A DNA stretch of 64,000 nt, from the NCBI RefSeq assembly GCF_001708445.1, contig NZ_CP015637.1, positions 124,001 to 188,000 on the forward strand. The letters are read 5' to 3'. A program made the position numbers and the translations under genes. The notes under the pieces were generated by a model, which was not told the origin of the DNA, made no database searches, and was given only the letters and a program-made list of their open reading frames with translations. The stretch comes from Pseudomonas fluorescens (GTDB lineage: Bacteria > Pseudomonadota > Gammaproteobacteria > Pseudomonadales > Pseudomonadaceae). Positions within the stretch are counted from its first letter, which is position 1. Every line of letters starts with the position of its first letter. Of the stretch, positions 17,201 to 26,806 are shown in pieces.

Positions 17201-20200
17201 TTGAATATGGACGTTCGCCCCGTTTCTGCCCTGAAAAGCCTGAGCCAACGCGGCCTGGCGCTGATCCTGGCCAACGCGCTGTTCTGGCAGCCGCTGCTGG
17301 CCCAGGCCGACGGCATCGTGGTCAGTGGCCCGGGCACCACGCTCGGCCAGGCGGGCAACGGCGTACCGGTGGTGAACATTGCCACGCCCAATGGCAGTGG
17401 CCTGTCCCATAACCAATTCAAGGACTACAACGTCGGCCCCAACGGCGTGATCCTCAACAACGCCAGCGGCCCGCTGCAAAACACGCAACTGGGCGGGATC
17501 ATCGTCGGCAACCCGAACCTCAAGGGCGGCGCGGCGAATGTCATCCTCAACGAAGTCAAAGGCGGTAGCCCCAGCCAGTTGCGCGGCTACACCGAAGTGG
17601 CGGGCCAGTCGGCCAAGGTCATCGTCGCCAACCCCTACGGCATCAGCTGCAACGGTTGCGGGTTCATCAACACCCCTAACGTCACCCTGACCACCGGCAA
17701 ACCGGTGATCGATCAGGCCGGGCAACTGAAAAGCTATCAGGTCGACGGCGGCGCCGTGACCATCGATGGCAAAGGCTTGAACGCGAGCAATGTCGACCGC
17801 TTCGAAATCATCACCCGCTCGGCCAAGATCAATGCGCAGATCAACGCGCGCCAGCTGACAGTGATCGCCGGGCGCAATGACGTCGATGCGCAAAGCCTGA
17901 AAACCACCGCGCGTGCCGACGACGGCAGCGCCAAGCCTGAGTTGGCCATCGACTCGTCGGCCTTGGGCGGCATGTATGCCGGTGCGATCAAACTGGTGGG
18001 CACCGAAGCCGGCGTGGGCGTGAAGCTCGACGGCACGCTGGCCGCCAGTGGTGGCGATATTCAGCTCGACGCCAACGGCCACCTGAGCATGGCCCAGGCC
18101 GCCGCCAGCGGTGCGATGGACATCAAGGCCGCGAGCCTGGAGACCACGGGCGCCGTGTACGCGGGCACCACCCTCAAGGCACAGACCAAGGGCACACTGA
18201 AAAACAGCAAGACCCTCGCCGCGCGCGACAGCATCACCCTGGCCAGCAACGGCCAACTGACCAACAGCGGCATCATCGAAGCCGGGGTCAACGCCGACAA
18301 CACCCGCAATGCTAACGGCGACGTCACGCTCGACGCGCAACACATCACCAATACCGGCACGGTAATCGCCAATCGCAGCCTCACCGCCACCGCGCAAAGC
18401 CTGGATAACCAGGGAGCTACCTTGAGCGCCAAACAGGCGCTGAACGTCACCGCCGCCAGCGTCGACAACCGCAACAAAGGTCGCCTGCTCAGCGACGGCG
18501 CACAGACCCTCAACGTCAGCGGCCTGCTGGACAACAGCCAGGGCGGCATCATCGACAGCACCGGTGCGTTCACCCTGAACGGCAATACCCTGGATAACAG
18601 CGCCGGCAGCCTGACCGCTGGCGGGGCGATCACCCTGGATCTGATCGGCGACCTGATCAACCGCAACGGCAAGCTGGCAAGCGTCGGGCCGTTGCTGATC
18701 CAGCGCGCCGCGCATCTCGATAACCAGGGCGGCAAGCTCGCCAGCCAGGGCTTGCTGACGGTATTCGCCAACAGCATCGACAACCGTAACACCGGCACCC
18801 TGGCCGCCAACGATGGCCTGGCCCTGACCACCAGCGGCCTGTTGCAAAACAGCGGTAACGGCCTGATCCACAGTGAAAAGTCGGGCGTGACCATCACCGC
18901 CGGTACCCTCGACAACAACGGTGGCCGCATCGCCGCCAAAGCCGGTGATGCGCGGATCGACGCCACTGACTTCAACAACGGCAGCGGCGCGCTGTTTGCT
19001 CGGGATCGCGTGCACCTGACCGGTATGAATGTGGATAACGGCGGCGAGATCGCCGGCAACCGGGTCGACGTCAGCCTCAATGGCGCACTGACCAACCGTG
19101 GCCTGATCGAAAGCGCCACGGCCCTCGATGTCCAGACCGCCAGCCTGAACAACAGTGGGCAAATGCGTGCCTTGGGCACCGGCGGCAAAACCCGCTACGC
19201 CATCGGCGGCCTGCTCAACAACAGCGGCAGCCTGGAGACCGCCAACGACCAATTGAGCCTGGCCGCCACCCGCTTCCAGAACACCGGCGGCAAGGTGTTG
19301 CATGTGGGCACCGGTGTACTCGACCTCAATGGCATCAGCCTCGACGATGTCGGCGGCAGCCTGGTGACCAACGGCGACCTGACCCTCGATAAAGCCAACT
19401 GGACCAATAGCACCGCGATCCAGGCCGGGCGCCTGACCGTCAATGTCGGAACCCTGAACCAGACCGCCACCGGCAAATTGCTCGGCACCCGTGCGCTGGT
19501 CGGCAGCGGCCAGGACTGGACCGTGGGCGGTAGCGTCGCCAGCCAGGGCAGCCTGGATCTTTCGGTGGGCAGCCTGCTCAACGACCACGGCCTGATCTTC
19601 AGCGGCGGCGACATGAGCCTCAAGGTCGACCGCCTGAAAAACCTCGGTGCCGCGATGTATGCCATGGGCAGCCTGCGCGTCGACCGTGATGGCCAGGGCG
19701 GCCTGGCCACCAGCATCATCAACAGCTCGGGGACCATCGAGAGTGAGCGCAACCTGATCCTGGCAGCCAGTACGATCCAGAACATCCGTACTGTGCTCAC
19801 CACCGAATCCGGCATCTACAGCGCCTCCATCACGCCCGCCGCCTGCATCGAAGGGGTGACCGGCGGTGACTGTGACGGCGGCAAGCAAAACCGGCCGTTC
19901 CAGATTACCCAGCGTGACCGCTTCATCGTCAGCGACGCCACGGCGGGCTCCAGCATCACCTCGGGCGGCAACATGCTGCTCACTGGCGGCGAGTTGCTCA
20001 ACAGCAGCAGTAGCATCGCAGCCGGTGGCAACCTCACGGCCATCGTCAACCAACTCACCAACGTCGGCGTCGTGACCCACGACACCCAGTACGACCGCAT
20101 CTTCACCTCCGAGCGCGAGCGCAACCCTGAAGGCTGGTATCGCGAGGCCGCAGCGTTCACCCAACGCTATGCCGCAGGCGGGGACATGAGCGGTGTCGAA

Positions 20201-23200
20201 GCCGCGATGGCCGCGTTCATCGGCAAGATGGAAAGCGAGCAGACCGGCCTGCGCAAGACAACCCAGTTAAGCGCGCCAGACCAAAGTTACGCCGCCGTGA
20301 TCCAAGCCGGCGGCAGCGTGGATGTGAAGGCCCAGGCCGGCATCGACAACAGTGTCGTGCGCGGTGGCTACACCTACGTCGGCAGCGGCGCCAACACCCA
20401 TGCGCCGGGCTACTCGACCCTGGTCAGCCTCAACCCGCAACTGCCACCGGACGTTGCCCAGCAACAGGTCAACCCGCTGGGCCTGCCAGGCTTCGACCTG
20501 CCCACCGGCCAGAACGGCCTGTTCCACCTCAACGACAGCGATGGCGCCAAAGGCCTGCCCACCAGCCAGTTCGCGGCCAACCCGCATAAGTACCTGATCG
20601 AAACCAACCCGCTGCTCACGGATATGCGTCAGTTCCTGGGCTCGGACTACCTGCTGACCAAGCTCGGCTATGACCCCGACACCGCGCAAAAGCGCCTGGG
20701 CGATGGTTTCTACGAACAGCGCCTGATCCAGCAAGCCGTACTCGCCCGCACCGGCCAGCGCTTCATTGACGGCCAGACCAGCGATGCCGACCTGTTCAAG
20801 CACCTGATGGACAACGCCATCGGCAGCAAGACCGCGCTTAACCTGTCGGTGGGCGTGAGCCTCACCGCCGAACAAGTCGCGGCCCTGACCCACGATATCG
20901 TCTGGCTGGAAAACGCCACCGTCGCCGGCCAACAAGTGCTGGTACCGGTGTTGTACCTCGCTCAGGCCAGCAACCGCCTGGCGCCCAACGGCGCGTTGAT
21001 TTCCGGCACTGACATCAACCTGATCACCGGCAGCCACCTCAACAACGCCGGCACCCTGCGCGCCACCGGCAGCCTGCTGGCGAACGTCGGCGGCAACCTC
21101 AGCAACAGTGGGTTGATGCAAGCCGGTGGTCGCCTTGACTTACTGGCCGGCAACAACCTGAGCAACCGCGCTGGCGGTGTGATCAGCGCGGGCAACGTCA
21201 ACCTCGCGGCTGGCGCCGACCTGCTCAACGAGCGCAGCGTCACCACCCACGAAAGCGCCAGCAGCTACCGCACCGAACGCAGCGACTTCGTCGACAGCGC
21301 CGCGCGCATCGAATCGGCCAACGATTTGGCCCTGCAGGCTGGTGGCAACGTCAACAACCTCGGCGGTGTGCTCAAGAGCGGTGCCGACACCACGGTCAAG
21401 GCCGTGGGCGACGTGAACATCACCGCCTCGAAAACCCTGGACAGCGGCAACATCGGCAGCCGCTCGAACTTCATGACCATCGCCCAACAAGGCTCCGTGG
21501 TCGATGCGGGGCGCGACCTGCATGTGGTTGCCGGGCGTGACATCAGCATTGGTGCCAGTCAGGTCGAAGCCAAGCGCGATCTCAACCTGATCGCCACGCG
21601 CGACTTCAACGCCGTCTCGGCTGCCAACGAGCAGCATTCGGCGTCGAGTTCGAAGAAGGTCAAAAGCATTGAGGACCACGTCCAGCAAGTGTCCAGCGTG
21701 CTCAAGGCCGGCGGCGACGCCACCCTGAGCGCCGGGCAGAACCTGCAACTGGTCGCCAGCCAGGTGAATGCCGGCAACGAGGCGTACCTGGTGTCCGGCA
21801 AAAACCTCAGCCTGCGCAGCGCTGAAGACCAGGACTACAGCTTCTACAGCAAGACCAAGAAAACCTCCCAGGGCAAAAAATTCCGCCTGGATGAAACCGA
21901 CGTCGTGAACAACGTTGGCAGCCTGGTCAGCGCGGGGACGAACAGCACCGTCGTCGCCGGTACCGACCTGCTGCTGGCCGGCAGTGCCGTCACCGCTGAA
22001 AAAGGCGCCACACAACTGGTGGCCGGCCAGGACGTGAACATCCTCGCCGTCAGCAACGCCGACAGCGCCCGTCACGAACGCAAGGAAAGCAAAAGCAGTT
22101 GGGGCGGCCTCAAGTCGAGCAAAGTCCAGGACAAAGTCGACGAAAAACGCACCACCGCCATGGGCAGCATGGTCTCCGGCGAAACCGTCACCGTCGCCGC
22201 CAAACGCGATGCCACGGTCACCGGCTCGTCCCTGGTCAGCACCGGCGACCTCGCCGTCCAGGCCGGCCGCGACCTGACCATCGACGCGGCGCAAAACACC
22301 TTCGCCCGCACCGACATGCACAAGGAAAAGAATCGCGACCTCACCGGCGTGCTGACCGGCAACAAGCTCGGTCTGGATGACATGACCGGCAACCAGAAGC
22401 TGTACATCAACAGCTCGAAACACAACGGCACCGCCAATGAAATGACCTTGACCGGCAGCACTATCGGTTCGAGCGCGGGCAATGTGTCGTTGACGGCGGG
22501 GCGTGAGTTGAAGGTGGTGGCCAGTGATCTGGTGAGCACCAAGAACATGGAGTTGAGTGGGGCTGACGTCACCGTTACTTCGGGGATGGAGACGGCCAGT
22601 CAGACCAGTAAGGACAGTTCCAAGAGCTTGGCGGTTGGGCGCGTGATCGCGGGCTCGGTAGTGGACACCGCCACCAGCATGCGCGACGCCGTCAAAGCGG
22701 CACGTAGTGCTGATGACCCACGACTCAAGGCAGTCAAAATCGCCCAGGCAGCCCTCGCCGCCTACAACCTGAATGGCCAGGCTTCGGACGCCAATGCGCA
22801 AAGCTCCGGCTTCAAAAACAAAACCGGCGGCACGCCCGGCAACGGTTCGCTGATCAAAATCGGCACCGAACTGGCCAATAACCGCAGCAAGAACAGCAGC
22901 GAATTCAACAGCGTCACCGCCAAGCAGAGCACGCTCAACGCAGGGCAAGACTTGTCGATCGTTGCCACGGGCGCAGCGGCGGGTACTCAGGGTGATATCC
23001 AGATCACCGGCAGCAGCTTGAAAGCCGCCAACACCTTGTTGTTAGCCAAAAACGATGTGCTGATGCAAAGCGCACAAAACACCACCGACCGCAAAAACGA
23101 AGGGTCGAAAAATAAAACCGCTATTGGCGCCAGCTTCAATATTGGCGAGCAAAACGGCTTCACCCTCGACCTCGGAGCGCAGGGTGCCAAGAACAATGGC

Positions 23201-25321
23201 AACGGTAACTCCGTCACTCAGGTCAATAGCACCCTCGATACAGGCAGCCTGTTGTTACAAAGCGGTGGCGATACCACCCTCAAAGGCGCCCAGGTTCGTG
23301 CGGACCGTATCAAGGCAGATATTGGCGGCAACCTTAATATCATCTCCCTACAGGACACCGAGTCGTCGCGCAGCAAACAGAGCAGCGCAGGCTTCGGCGC
23401 CAGTATCTGCGTCCCGCCGTTCTGCTACGGCTCTACCGTAGCGGGCTCGGCGAACCTTGCCGCCGCCAATATGAACAGCGACTACAAGGGCGTGACCGAC
23501 CAGAGTGGTTTGTATGCGGGCACGGGCGGCTACGACATCAATGTCGGCAAGAACACCACCCTGCAAGGCGCGGTGATTGCCAGTGAAGCGTCAGCTGATA
23601 AGAACCGGCTCAGCACGGATCGGCTGATCGTCAGCGATATCAAGAATGTCAGCGAGATCAAAAGTCAGTCTGCCGGTATTTCGGTGTCTTCCAGCAGTAC
23701 CAGCGGTGCGTCGATGGGCGGCAGCATCCCGATAGCGCTCAAGGAGAAAGACCATAGCTACACCCGTAGCGCGGTCAGCGAAGGCACGATTGTGGTTCGC
23801 AATGCCGAAGGCGCCAATGACCTGGTGGGGCTGAACCGTGACACCGCCAATGCCAATCAGAAACTTGACCGGCCTGATGAAAAGGCCATGCAGGAGCGTA
23901 TTGATCTGATCCAAAGCTCGGCGCAGTTGGCCAGTGGGGTGATCAGTGCGGTAGGCAAGGCGAAGGCGGATGAAGCGAAAGCTCTGGCCGATAAAGCCAA
24001 AACCCAAACCGAAACCGGTTCGCCGGATGCCGCTGGAACGGTGCTTGCAGCGAATGCCGCTTATACGGAAGCCCAGCGCTGGCAGGTCGGTGGCGACAAA
24101 CGCTTAATGGCCGATATCGCGTCCGGACTAATCGCCGCAGGGCTGGGTGGCGCGCCTGTAGGAACGACGGTTGGTATTGTCGCCAACACGGCCTCCAGCG
24201 ATATCTTCAACAAGATTGGCGATTATGCCCAGTCGCGTGCTACTGATCCGAAGTCGGATGCGGCCACCCGGGCGGCTTGGGCTGAAGGCGGTGCGGCACG
24301 TGTGATGTTGCACGCGTTGGCGGGGGCGGCTATTGGGTTGTCCAGTGGCAATGTGCAGAGTGGTGCGCTGGGTGCGGGAACATCGGCTGCATTGATGCCG
24401 ACCATTGCCGACGCGTTGGGGAAAAATGGCATCAAGGGTGTGGATCAAGATGCAATGGCCGCCTTGATCGCGGCAGGCGCCGGGGCCGTGGTTGGCTCTG
24501 GGAGAGGTACCTCAGGTGCTGTTGTCGCGGGAGGAAACGCGATGTCGGTGGACGTCTATAATCGAGCAGCTCATGAGGCGGAGGTGGCGGCGATCAAGGC
24601 TGAGGCGCAGAAAGGTGACTTCACGGAAGCGAACCTGGAGAAGGCCATGTGTTACATCATCAAGTGCTGGGCTCATCTGGAGCGAGGGACTAAGGAGTAT
24701 CACGATGCATACTTGAGTGAAGCCGATATGGTCGGGCTGAGTAATGAGCTTGAATGGGCAGATGCGCAAAGGGATAAAGGTCTGTTTAACTATTCGCTCA
24801 CTGACTCGGTTTTTGATGCGGGAACGCGTGATGTCATTCCTGTGGTAGCTAACACCGCCAAGACTGTCACGGGAGGGGCAAGTGTTTACTCGGGGGGCAC
24901 ATTATGCGGCACAGTGGCCGGGTGCTTTTTCGGTGGGCCTATGATTGTATTCGGATTGGGGAATATTGAGGAGGGCACCTCAGCACTTTATAACCATGTT
25001 AATAATGAAGAGGGCAGTTATAATCATGTTAAACAGACTTTTGATCAGATTCCTGGCGGATATGGGCCGGTGATATATAGTGCCGCAGATTTCGCGTTGT
25101 CAATTGGTTCGGGGTTTGTAAAAGTGCCTCTGAAGATGGGGGTGGCTGATGGTTTGAACAAGAAAAAATCAATATTTGATGTGACGGTCAGAAAGTTTGA
25201 TAATAACCAATTTATTCTTGGTAAAAAGGCGCCGTATGGTGGTGCAATGTTGCTATATTTTCTGTCCGTGGGCGCGAAAGGCAATAGCCTTTACAATGAG
25301 GCGGTCGATGCGAGCAAGTAA
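17201..25321 (+). CDS. TpsA filamentous haemagglutinin / CdiA-like exoprotein
   Basis: 2706 residues. The N-terminus has an extended signal peptide (to about residue 37) and a TPS domain with the NPNL motif (VGNPNLKGG) and NPYGISCNGCG. It is followed by many FHA-type repeats (DNQGG, NNSG, AG.D) and a DUF637-like glycine/alanine-rich region near 2260-2440. After GGNAMSVDVYNR (about residue 2445) the character changes: the last 260 residues are AT-richer, have small-residue hydrophobic stretches (GGTLCGTVAGCFFGG) and resemble DUF4225-type tails. This is the likely delivered toxin. No VENN motif was found. The gene pairs with tpsB upstream and an overlapping small membrane gene downstream, the layout of contact-dependent inhibition loci. 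Confidence 0.93.
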   Translation: MNMDVRPVSALKSLSQRGLALILANALFWQPLLAQADGIVVSGPGTTLGQAGNGVPVVNIATPNGSGLSHNQFKDYNVGPNGVILNNASGPLQNTQLGGIIVGNPNLKGGAANVILNEVKGGSPSQLRGYTEVAGQSAKVIVANPYGISCNGCGFINTPNVTLTTGKPVIDQAGQLKSYQVDGGAVTIDGKGLNASNVDRFEIITRSAKINAQINARQLTVIAGRNDVDAQSLKTTARADDGSAKPELAIDSSALGGMYAGAIKLVGTEAGVGVKLDGTLAASGGDIQLDANGHLSMAQAAASGAMDIKAASLETTGAVYAGTTLKAQTKGTLKNSKTLAARDSITLASNGQLTNSGIIEAGVNADNTRNANGDVTLDAQHITNTGTVIANRSLTATAQSLDNQGATLSAKQALNVTAASVDNRNKGRLLSDGAQTLNVSGLLDNSQGGIIDSTGAFTLNGNTLDNSAGSLTAGGAITLDLIGDLINRNGKLASVGPLLIQRAAHLDNQGGKLASQGLLTVFANSIDNRNTGTLAANDGLALTTSGLLQNSGNGLIHSEKSGVTITAGTLDNNGGRIAAKAGDARIDATDFNNGSGALFARDRVHLTGMNVDNGGEIAGNRVDVSLNGALTNRGLIESATALDVQTASLNNSGQMRALGTGGKTRYAIGGLLNNSGSLETANDQLSLAATRFQNTGGKVLHVGTGVLDLNGISLDDVGGSLVTNGDLTLDKANWTNSTAIQAGRLTVNVGTLNQTATGKLLGTRALVGSGQDWTVGGSVASQGSLDLSVGSLLNDHGLIFSGGDMSLKVDRLKNLGAAMYAMGSLRVDRDGQGGLATSIINSSGTIESERNLILAASTIQNIRTVLTTESGIYSASITPAACIEGVTGGDCDGGKQNRPFQITQRDRFIVSDATAGSSITSGGNMLLTGGELLNSSSSIAAGGNLTAIVNQLTNVGVVTHDTQYDRIFTSERERNPEGWYREAAAFTQRYAAGGDMSGVEAAMAAFIGKMESEQTGLRKTTQLSAPDQSYAAVIQAGGSVDVKAQAGIDNSVVRGGYTYVGSGANTHAPGYSTLVSLNPQLPPDVAQQQVNPLGLPGFDLPTGQNGLFHLNDSDGAKGLPTSQFAANPHKYLIETNPLLTDMRQFLGSDYLLTKLGYDPDTAQKRLGDGFYEQRLIQQAVLARTGQRFIDGQTSDADLFKHLMDNAIGSKTALNLSVGVSLTAEQVAALTHDIVWLENATVAGQQVLVPVLYLAQASNRLAPNGALISGTDINLITGSHLNNAGTLRATGSLLANVGGNLSNSGLMQAGGRLDLLAGNNLSNRAGGVISAGNVNLAAGADLLNERSVTTHESASSYRTERSDFVDSAARIESANDLALQAGGNVNNLGGVLKSGADTTVKAVGDVNITASKTLDSGNIGSRSNFMTIAQQGSVVDAGRDLHVVAGRDISIGASQVEAKRDLNLIATRDFNAVSAANEQHSASSSKKVKSIEDHVQQVSSVLKAGGDATLSAGQNLQLVASQVNAGNEAYLVSGKNLSLRSAEDQDYSFYSKTKKTSQGKKFRLDETDVVNNVGSLVSAGTNSTVVAGTDLLLAGSAVTAEKGATQLVAGQDVNILAVSNADSARHERKESKSSWGGLKSSKVQDKVDEKRTTAMGSMVSGETVTVAAKRDATVTGSSLVSTGDLAVQAGRDLTIDAAQNTFARTDMHKEKNRDLTGVLTGNKLGLDDMTGNQKLYINSSKHNGTANEMTLTGSTIGSSAGNVSLTAGRELKVVASDLVSTKNMELSGADVTVTSGMETASQTSKDSSKSLAVGRVIAGSVVDTATSMRDAVKAARSADDPRLKAVKIAQAALAAYNLNGQASDANAQSSGFKNKTGGTPGNGSLIKIGTELANNRSKNSSEFNSVTAKQSTLNAGQDLSIVATGAAAGTQGDIQITGSSLKAANTLLLAKNDVLMQSAQNTTDRKNEGSKNKTAIGASFNIGEQNGFTLDLGAQGAKNNGNGNSVTQVNSTLDTGSLLLQSGGDTTLKGAQVRADRIKADIGGNLNIISLQDTESSRSKQSSAGFGASICVPPFCYGSTVAGSANLAAANMNSDYKGVTDQSGLYAGTGGYDINVGKNTTLQGAVIASEASADKNRLSTDRLIVSDIKNVSEIKSQSAGISVSSSSTSGASMGGSIPIALKEKDHSYTRSAVSEGTIVVRNAEGANDLVGLNRDTANANQKLDRPDEKAMQERIDLIQSSAQLASGVISAVGKAKADEAKALADKAKTQTETGSPDAAGTVLAANAAYTEAQRWQVGGDKRLMADIASGLIAAGLGGAPVGTTVGIVANTASSDIFNKIGDYAQSRATDPKSDAATRAAWAEGGAARVMLHALAGAAIGLSSGNVQSGALGAGTSAALMPTIADALGKNGIKGVDQDAMAALIAAGAGAVVGSGRGTSGAVVAGGNAMSVDVYNRAAHEAEVAAIKAEAQKGDFTEANLEKAMCYIIKCWAHLERGTKEYHDAYLSEADMVGLSNELEWADAQRDKGLFNYSLTDSVFDAGTRDVIPVVANTAKTVTGGASVYSGGTLCGTVAGCFFGGPMIVFGLGNIEEGTSALYNHVNNEEGSYNHVKQTFDQIPGGYGPVIYSAADFALSIGSGFVKVPLKMGVADGLNKKKSIFDVTVRKFDNNQFILGKKAPYGGAMLLYFLSVGAKGNSLYNEAVDASK

Positions 25322-25550
25322 ACTTATAAATACCCTGCTGCTGATAGTTTCATTGTTGGCGGTGGTGTGTGGGGTGAGTACGTTTTTCGGCATGATGGTC
25401 GCCATAGTGATTGGTATACTGCTTCGCACAGATTCGAACTGGGTGTTCATCTGGATTGGATTTCCCTTGTCAGCAATATTTGCTGTGTACTGGATAGTTA
25501 CACGGTGGGATTATGTGAAATCTTTTATGTCCGGGCGTGATGGGTGGTAG
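25308..25550 (+). CDS. Small membrane protein, probable immunity to the TpsA tail
   Basis: 80 residues from the ATG at 25308, which lies 14 nt inside the tpsA end (the tpsA stop is within codons 4-5 of this gene). GAGG is 6 nt upstream. Two hydrophobic helices are visible (about 7-30 and 40-60) followed by a basic/aromatic tail WIVTRWDYVKSFMSG. It is similar along its length to the protein at 29750-29992 (TDSxWVxxWIGFPL; AYWI.TRW.YVKS). Position, coupling and membrane nature suggest an immunity protein against a membrane-acting toxin tail. Function is inferred, as no known immunity family was recognised. Confidence 0.7.
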   Translation: MRASKLINTLLLIVSLLAVVCGVSTFFGMMVAIVIGILLRTDSNWVFIWIGFPLSAIFAVYWIVTRWDYVKSFMSGRDGW

Positions 25551-25695
25551 AGCGGGTAATCGAGGTCAGATAACGTTTGTTTGAGTGTCTATGGAATTGA
25601 GCTTGCAATATTACGATCTTTAAAAATTAGTTTTTATTTTTATCTATTTGAAATTTTTAAATAAGGCGGTTATGAAAATAACCGCCCATTTTTAC

Positions 25696-25921
25696 TTATG
25701 AAATTTGTGAATTCAACTTCCGCCCAATCACATCGAGCAAATCACAACCATCTCTCAGCGGAATGGCCAGCAACAGCGCAAAGTCGTGAAGCACTATCGC
25801 ATCACTGCTGATATCCTCCCGAAATGCGAGGTTCTCCAAAAACTGAGTCACCGCACGAATGCGATACGCGGCGGCGTCAAAGAGAACATCAAGGGGCGCT
25901 TGTGTGTCGATCCCCAGAGGG
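25696..25921 (-). pseudogene. 3' fragment of a short Pseudomonas-type gene
   Basis: The minus strand is open from the repeat edge at about 25921 to a TAA at 25696-25698. It encodes LDVLFDAAAYRIRAVTQFLE, later LHDFALLLAIPLRDGCDLLD, and ends RKLNSQIS. It reads like the C-terminal part of the short helical proteins common in Pseudomonas (DUF3077/DUF6124-like style), but has no start codon because the repeat at 25922 cuts it off. Likely a gene remnant. Confidence 0.4.
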
Positions 25922-25980
25922 AAATAGGGGGCAGACCACGATTAGTGCACCAATGTATATTGGTGGTCTGACCCCTATTT
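25922..25980. repeat. Palindromic repeat, type A, copy 1
   Basis: The arms AAATAGGGGGCAGACCAC and GTGGTCTGACCCCTATTT surround a core that is itself an inverted repeat (ATTAGTGCACCAAT). A nearly identical copy is at 26573-26631. Half copies occur at about 26250-26272, 27277-27297 and 28489-28510. The next open frame begins right after it. Confidence 0.85.
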
Positions 25981-25993
25981 CTCGGGGGCAGCA

Positions 25994-26218
25994 ATGAGCA
26001 TGGAAGACATAGTGGCTGACAGACTTGGAAGAGTAGTTGCTGATGGATTTGATATTTTTAAAATATCAAAAGAGGCACTTGATATTTACCAAGATCCAAA
26101 ACTTTCTCTCACAAAAGCTTTAGACATTGCGTTGTTGTCACTAATGGCAATGGTCGAAGGGCCAGAGTTTGAGGTGACAGAAAAAGAATTTTATGATTTT
26201 TTATCTGATACTCGATAG
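25994..26218 (+). CDS. Small acidic protein, immunity-type, unknown family
   Basis: 74 residues from ATG 25994 with GGGGGCAG just upstream; a second in-frame ATG is two codons in. It is acidic and helical (MEDIVADRLGRVVADGFDIF, then MVEGPEFEVTEKEFYDFLS) with no membrane segment. I recognise no family. It starts 13 nt after a type A repeat within the orphan-module array, so an orphan immunity gene that has lost its toxin tail is the simplest reading. Codon use is AT-rich compared with tpsA. Confidence 0.5.
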   Translation: MSMEDIVADRLGRVVADGFDIFKISKEALDIYQDPKLSLTKALDIALLSLMAMVEGPEFEVTEKEFYDFLSDTR

Positions 26219-26293
26219 ATGTAATTTTCATATACCAAACTTGATCAAGCGGTAATCGGGGTCAGACCACATTTTTATAAAGCCCCCAAATAA

Positions 26294-26359
26294 GCGGGGC
26301 GAATTTCTCTTGGTTGCGTGGCGCACGTAATGGTTTCGGTTGGCAATGAAAAGAAATGA
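26294..26359 (+). pseudogene. Orphan toxin tail fragment (short)
   Basis: An in-frame stretch after a stop at 26291 encodes AGRISLGCVAHVMVSVGNEKK and ends at TGA 26357-26359. It overlaps the next start by 14 nt, exactly as tpsA does with its partner. The ending NEKK resembles GEKK at 29763 and DASK of TpsA. Only 21 residues remain, so the call rests on the overlap geometry. Confidence 0.35.
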
Positions 26360-26564
26360 GTCTTGGTGGATCGCCATCTATCTTCCTTGTGCCTGTGCGT
26401 TCGGCCTGTTGTTTATGTGTGTGTTCTTTCAGGTTTCCGGGTATTGGTTGAGTGGTGGTGAAGACGTTGTCGGGCTTCTAAAAGAGTATATGACGCTCTA
26501 TCTGGAAATAGCTGGGGCTGGCTTTATTCTAGGTCTCGTTCTTTGGTTTTTTAATGTTCGTTGA
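26346..26564 (+). CDS. Small membrane protein, immunity-type
   Basis: 72 residues from ATG 26346 (MKRNESWW). Two strong hydrophobic helices are present (about 8-30 and 48-70), separated by a loop with GGEDVVGLLKEYM. It is distinct in sequence from the 25308/29750 pair. The start lies 14 nt inside a preceding in-frame remnant that ends GNEKK, reproducing the tpsA-immunity junction. Probably protects the inner membrane against a matching toxin tail that has been mostly lost; this is inference. Confidence 0.55.
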   Translation: MKRNESWWIAIYLPCACAFGLLFMCVFFQVSGYWLSGGEDVVGLLKEYMTLYLEIAGAGFILGLVLWFFNVR

Positions 26565-26572
26565 TCCGCCAA

Positions 26573-26631
26573 GAATTGGGGACAGACCACGATTAGTGCA
26601 CCAATGGATATTGGTGGTCTGACCCCTATTT
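26573..26631. repeat. Palindromic repeat, type A, copy 2
   Basis: TTGGGGACAGACCACGATTA on the left and GTGGTCTGACCCCTATTT on the right, near-identical to the copy at 25922-25980. It ends one base before the toxin-tail reading frame at 26633. Confidence 0.85.
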
Positions 26632-26632
26632 C

Positions 26633-26791
26633 TGCTCCCGACCAATTTATGAGCAGATTGAGAAAGATCTTTATCTTCGAGATACAGTGAAGGGTTATCA
26701 ACCCAGGTGGATATTTTTAGAAGCGCCCCCGGCAGAAAATCTTTCGAGATTGCTGGAGCTGAACAAGATTGATGTAATTATTCATAATTAG
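26633..26791 (+). pseudogene. Orphan toxin C-terminal fragment, nuclease-like
   Basis: The frame encodes SRPIYEQIEKDLYLRDTVKG, then QPRWIFLEAPPAENLSRLLE, and ends NKIDVIIHN before TAG 26789-26791. The pattern 'QI.KD..L' ... 'W.F' ... 'L...L....I.V..H' is one I associate with the C-termini of Rhs/CdiA toxins of restriction-endonuclease-like type (from memory). It has no start codon or secretion domain and begins at the edge of repeat copy A2. It is followed after 15 nt by an immunity-type gene. Confidence 0.6.
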
Positions 26792-26806
26792 TTTTTGAGG
26801 TAGACA

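Noticed and set aside
15722..20164. 1480-codon open frame antisense to tpsB/tpsA
   Set aside because: It is rich in A, G, V, Q and mirrors the repeat structure of tpsA; high-GC genes commonly leave such antisense frames. No domain or start signal.
21140..22948. 602-codon open frame antisense to tpsA
   Set aside because: Same reason: shadow of the repetitive tpsA sequence with biased composition.
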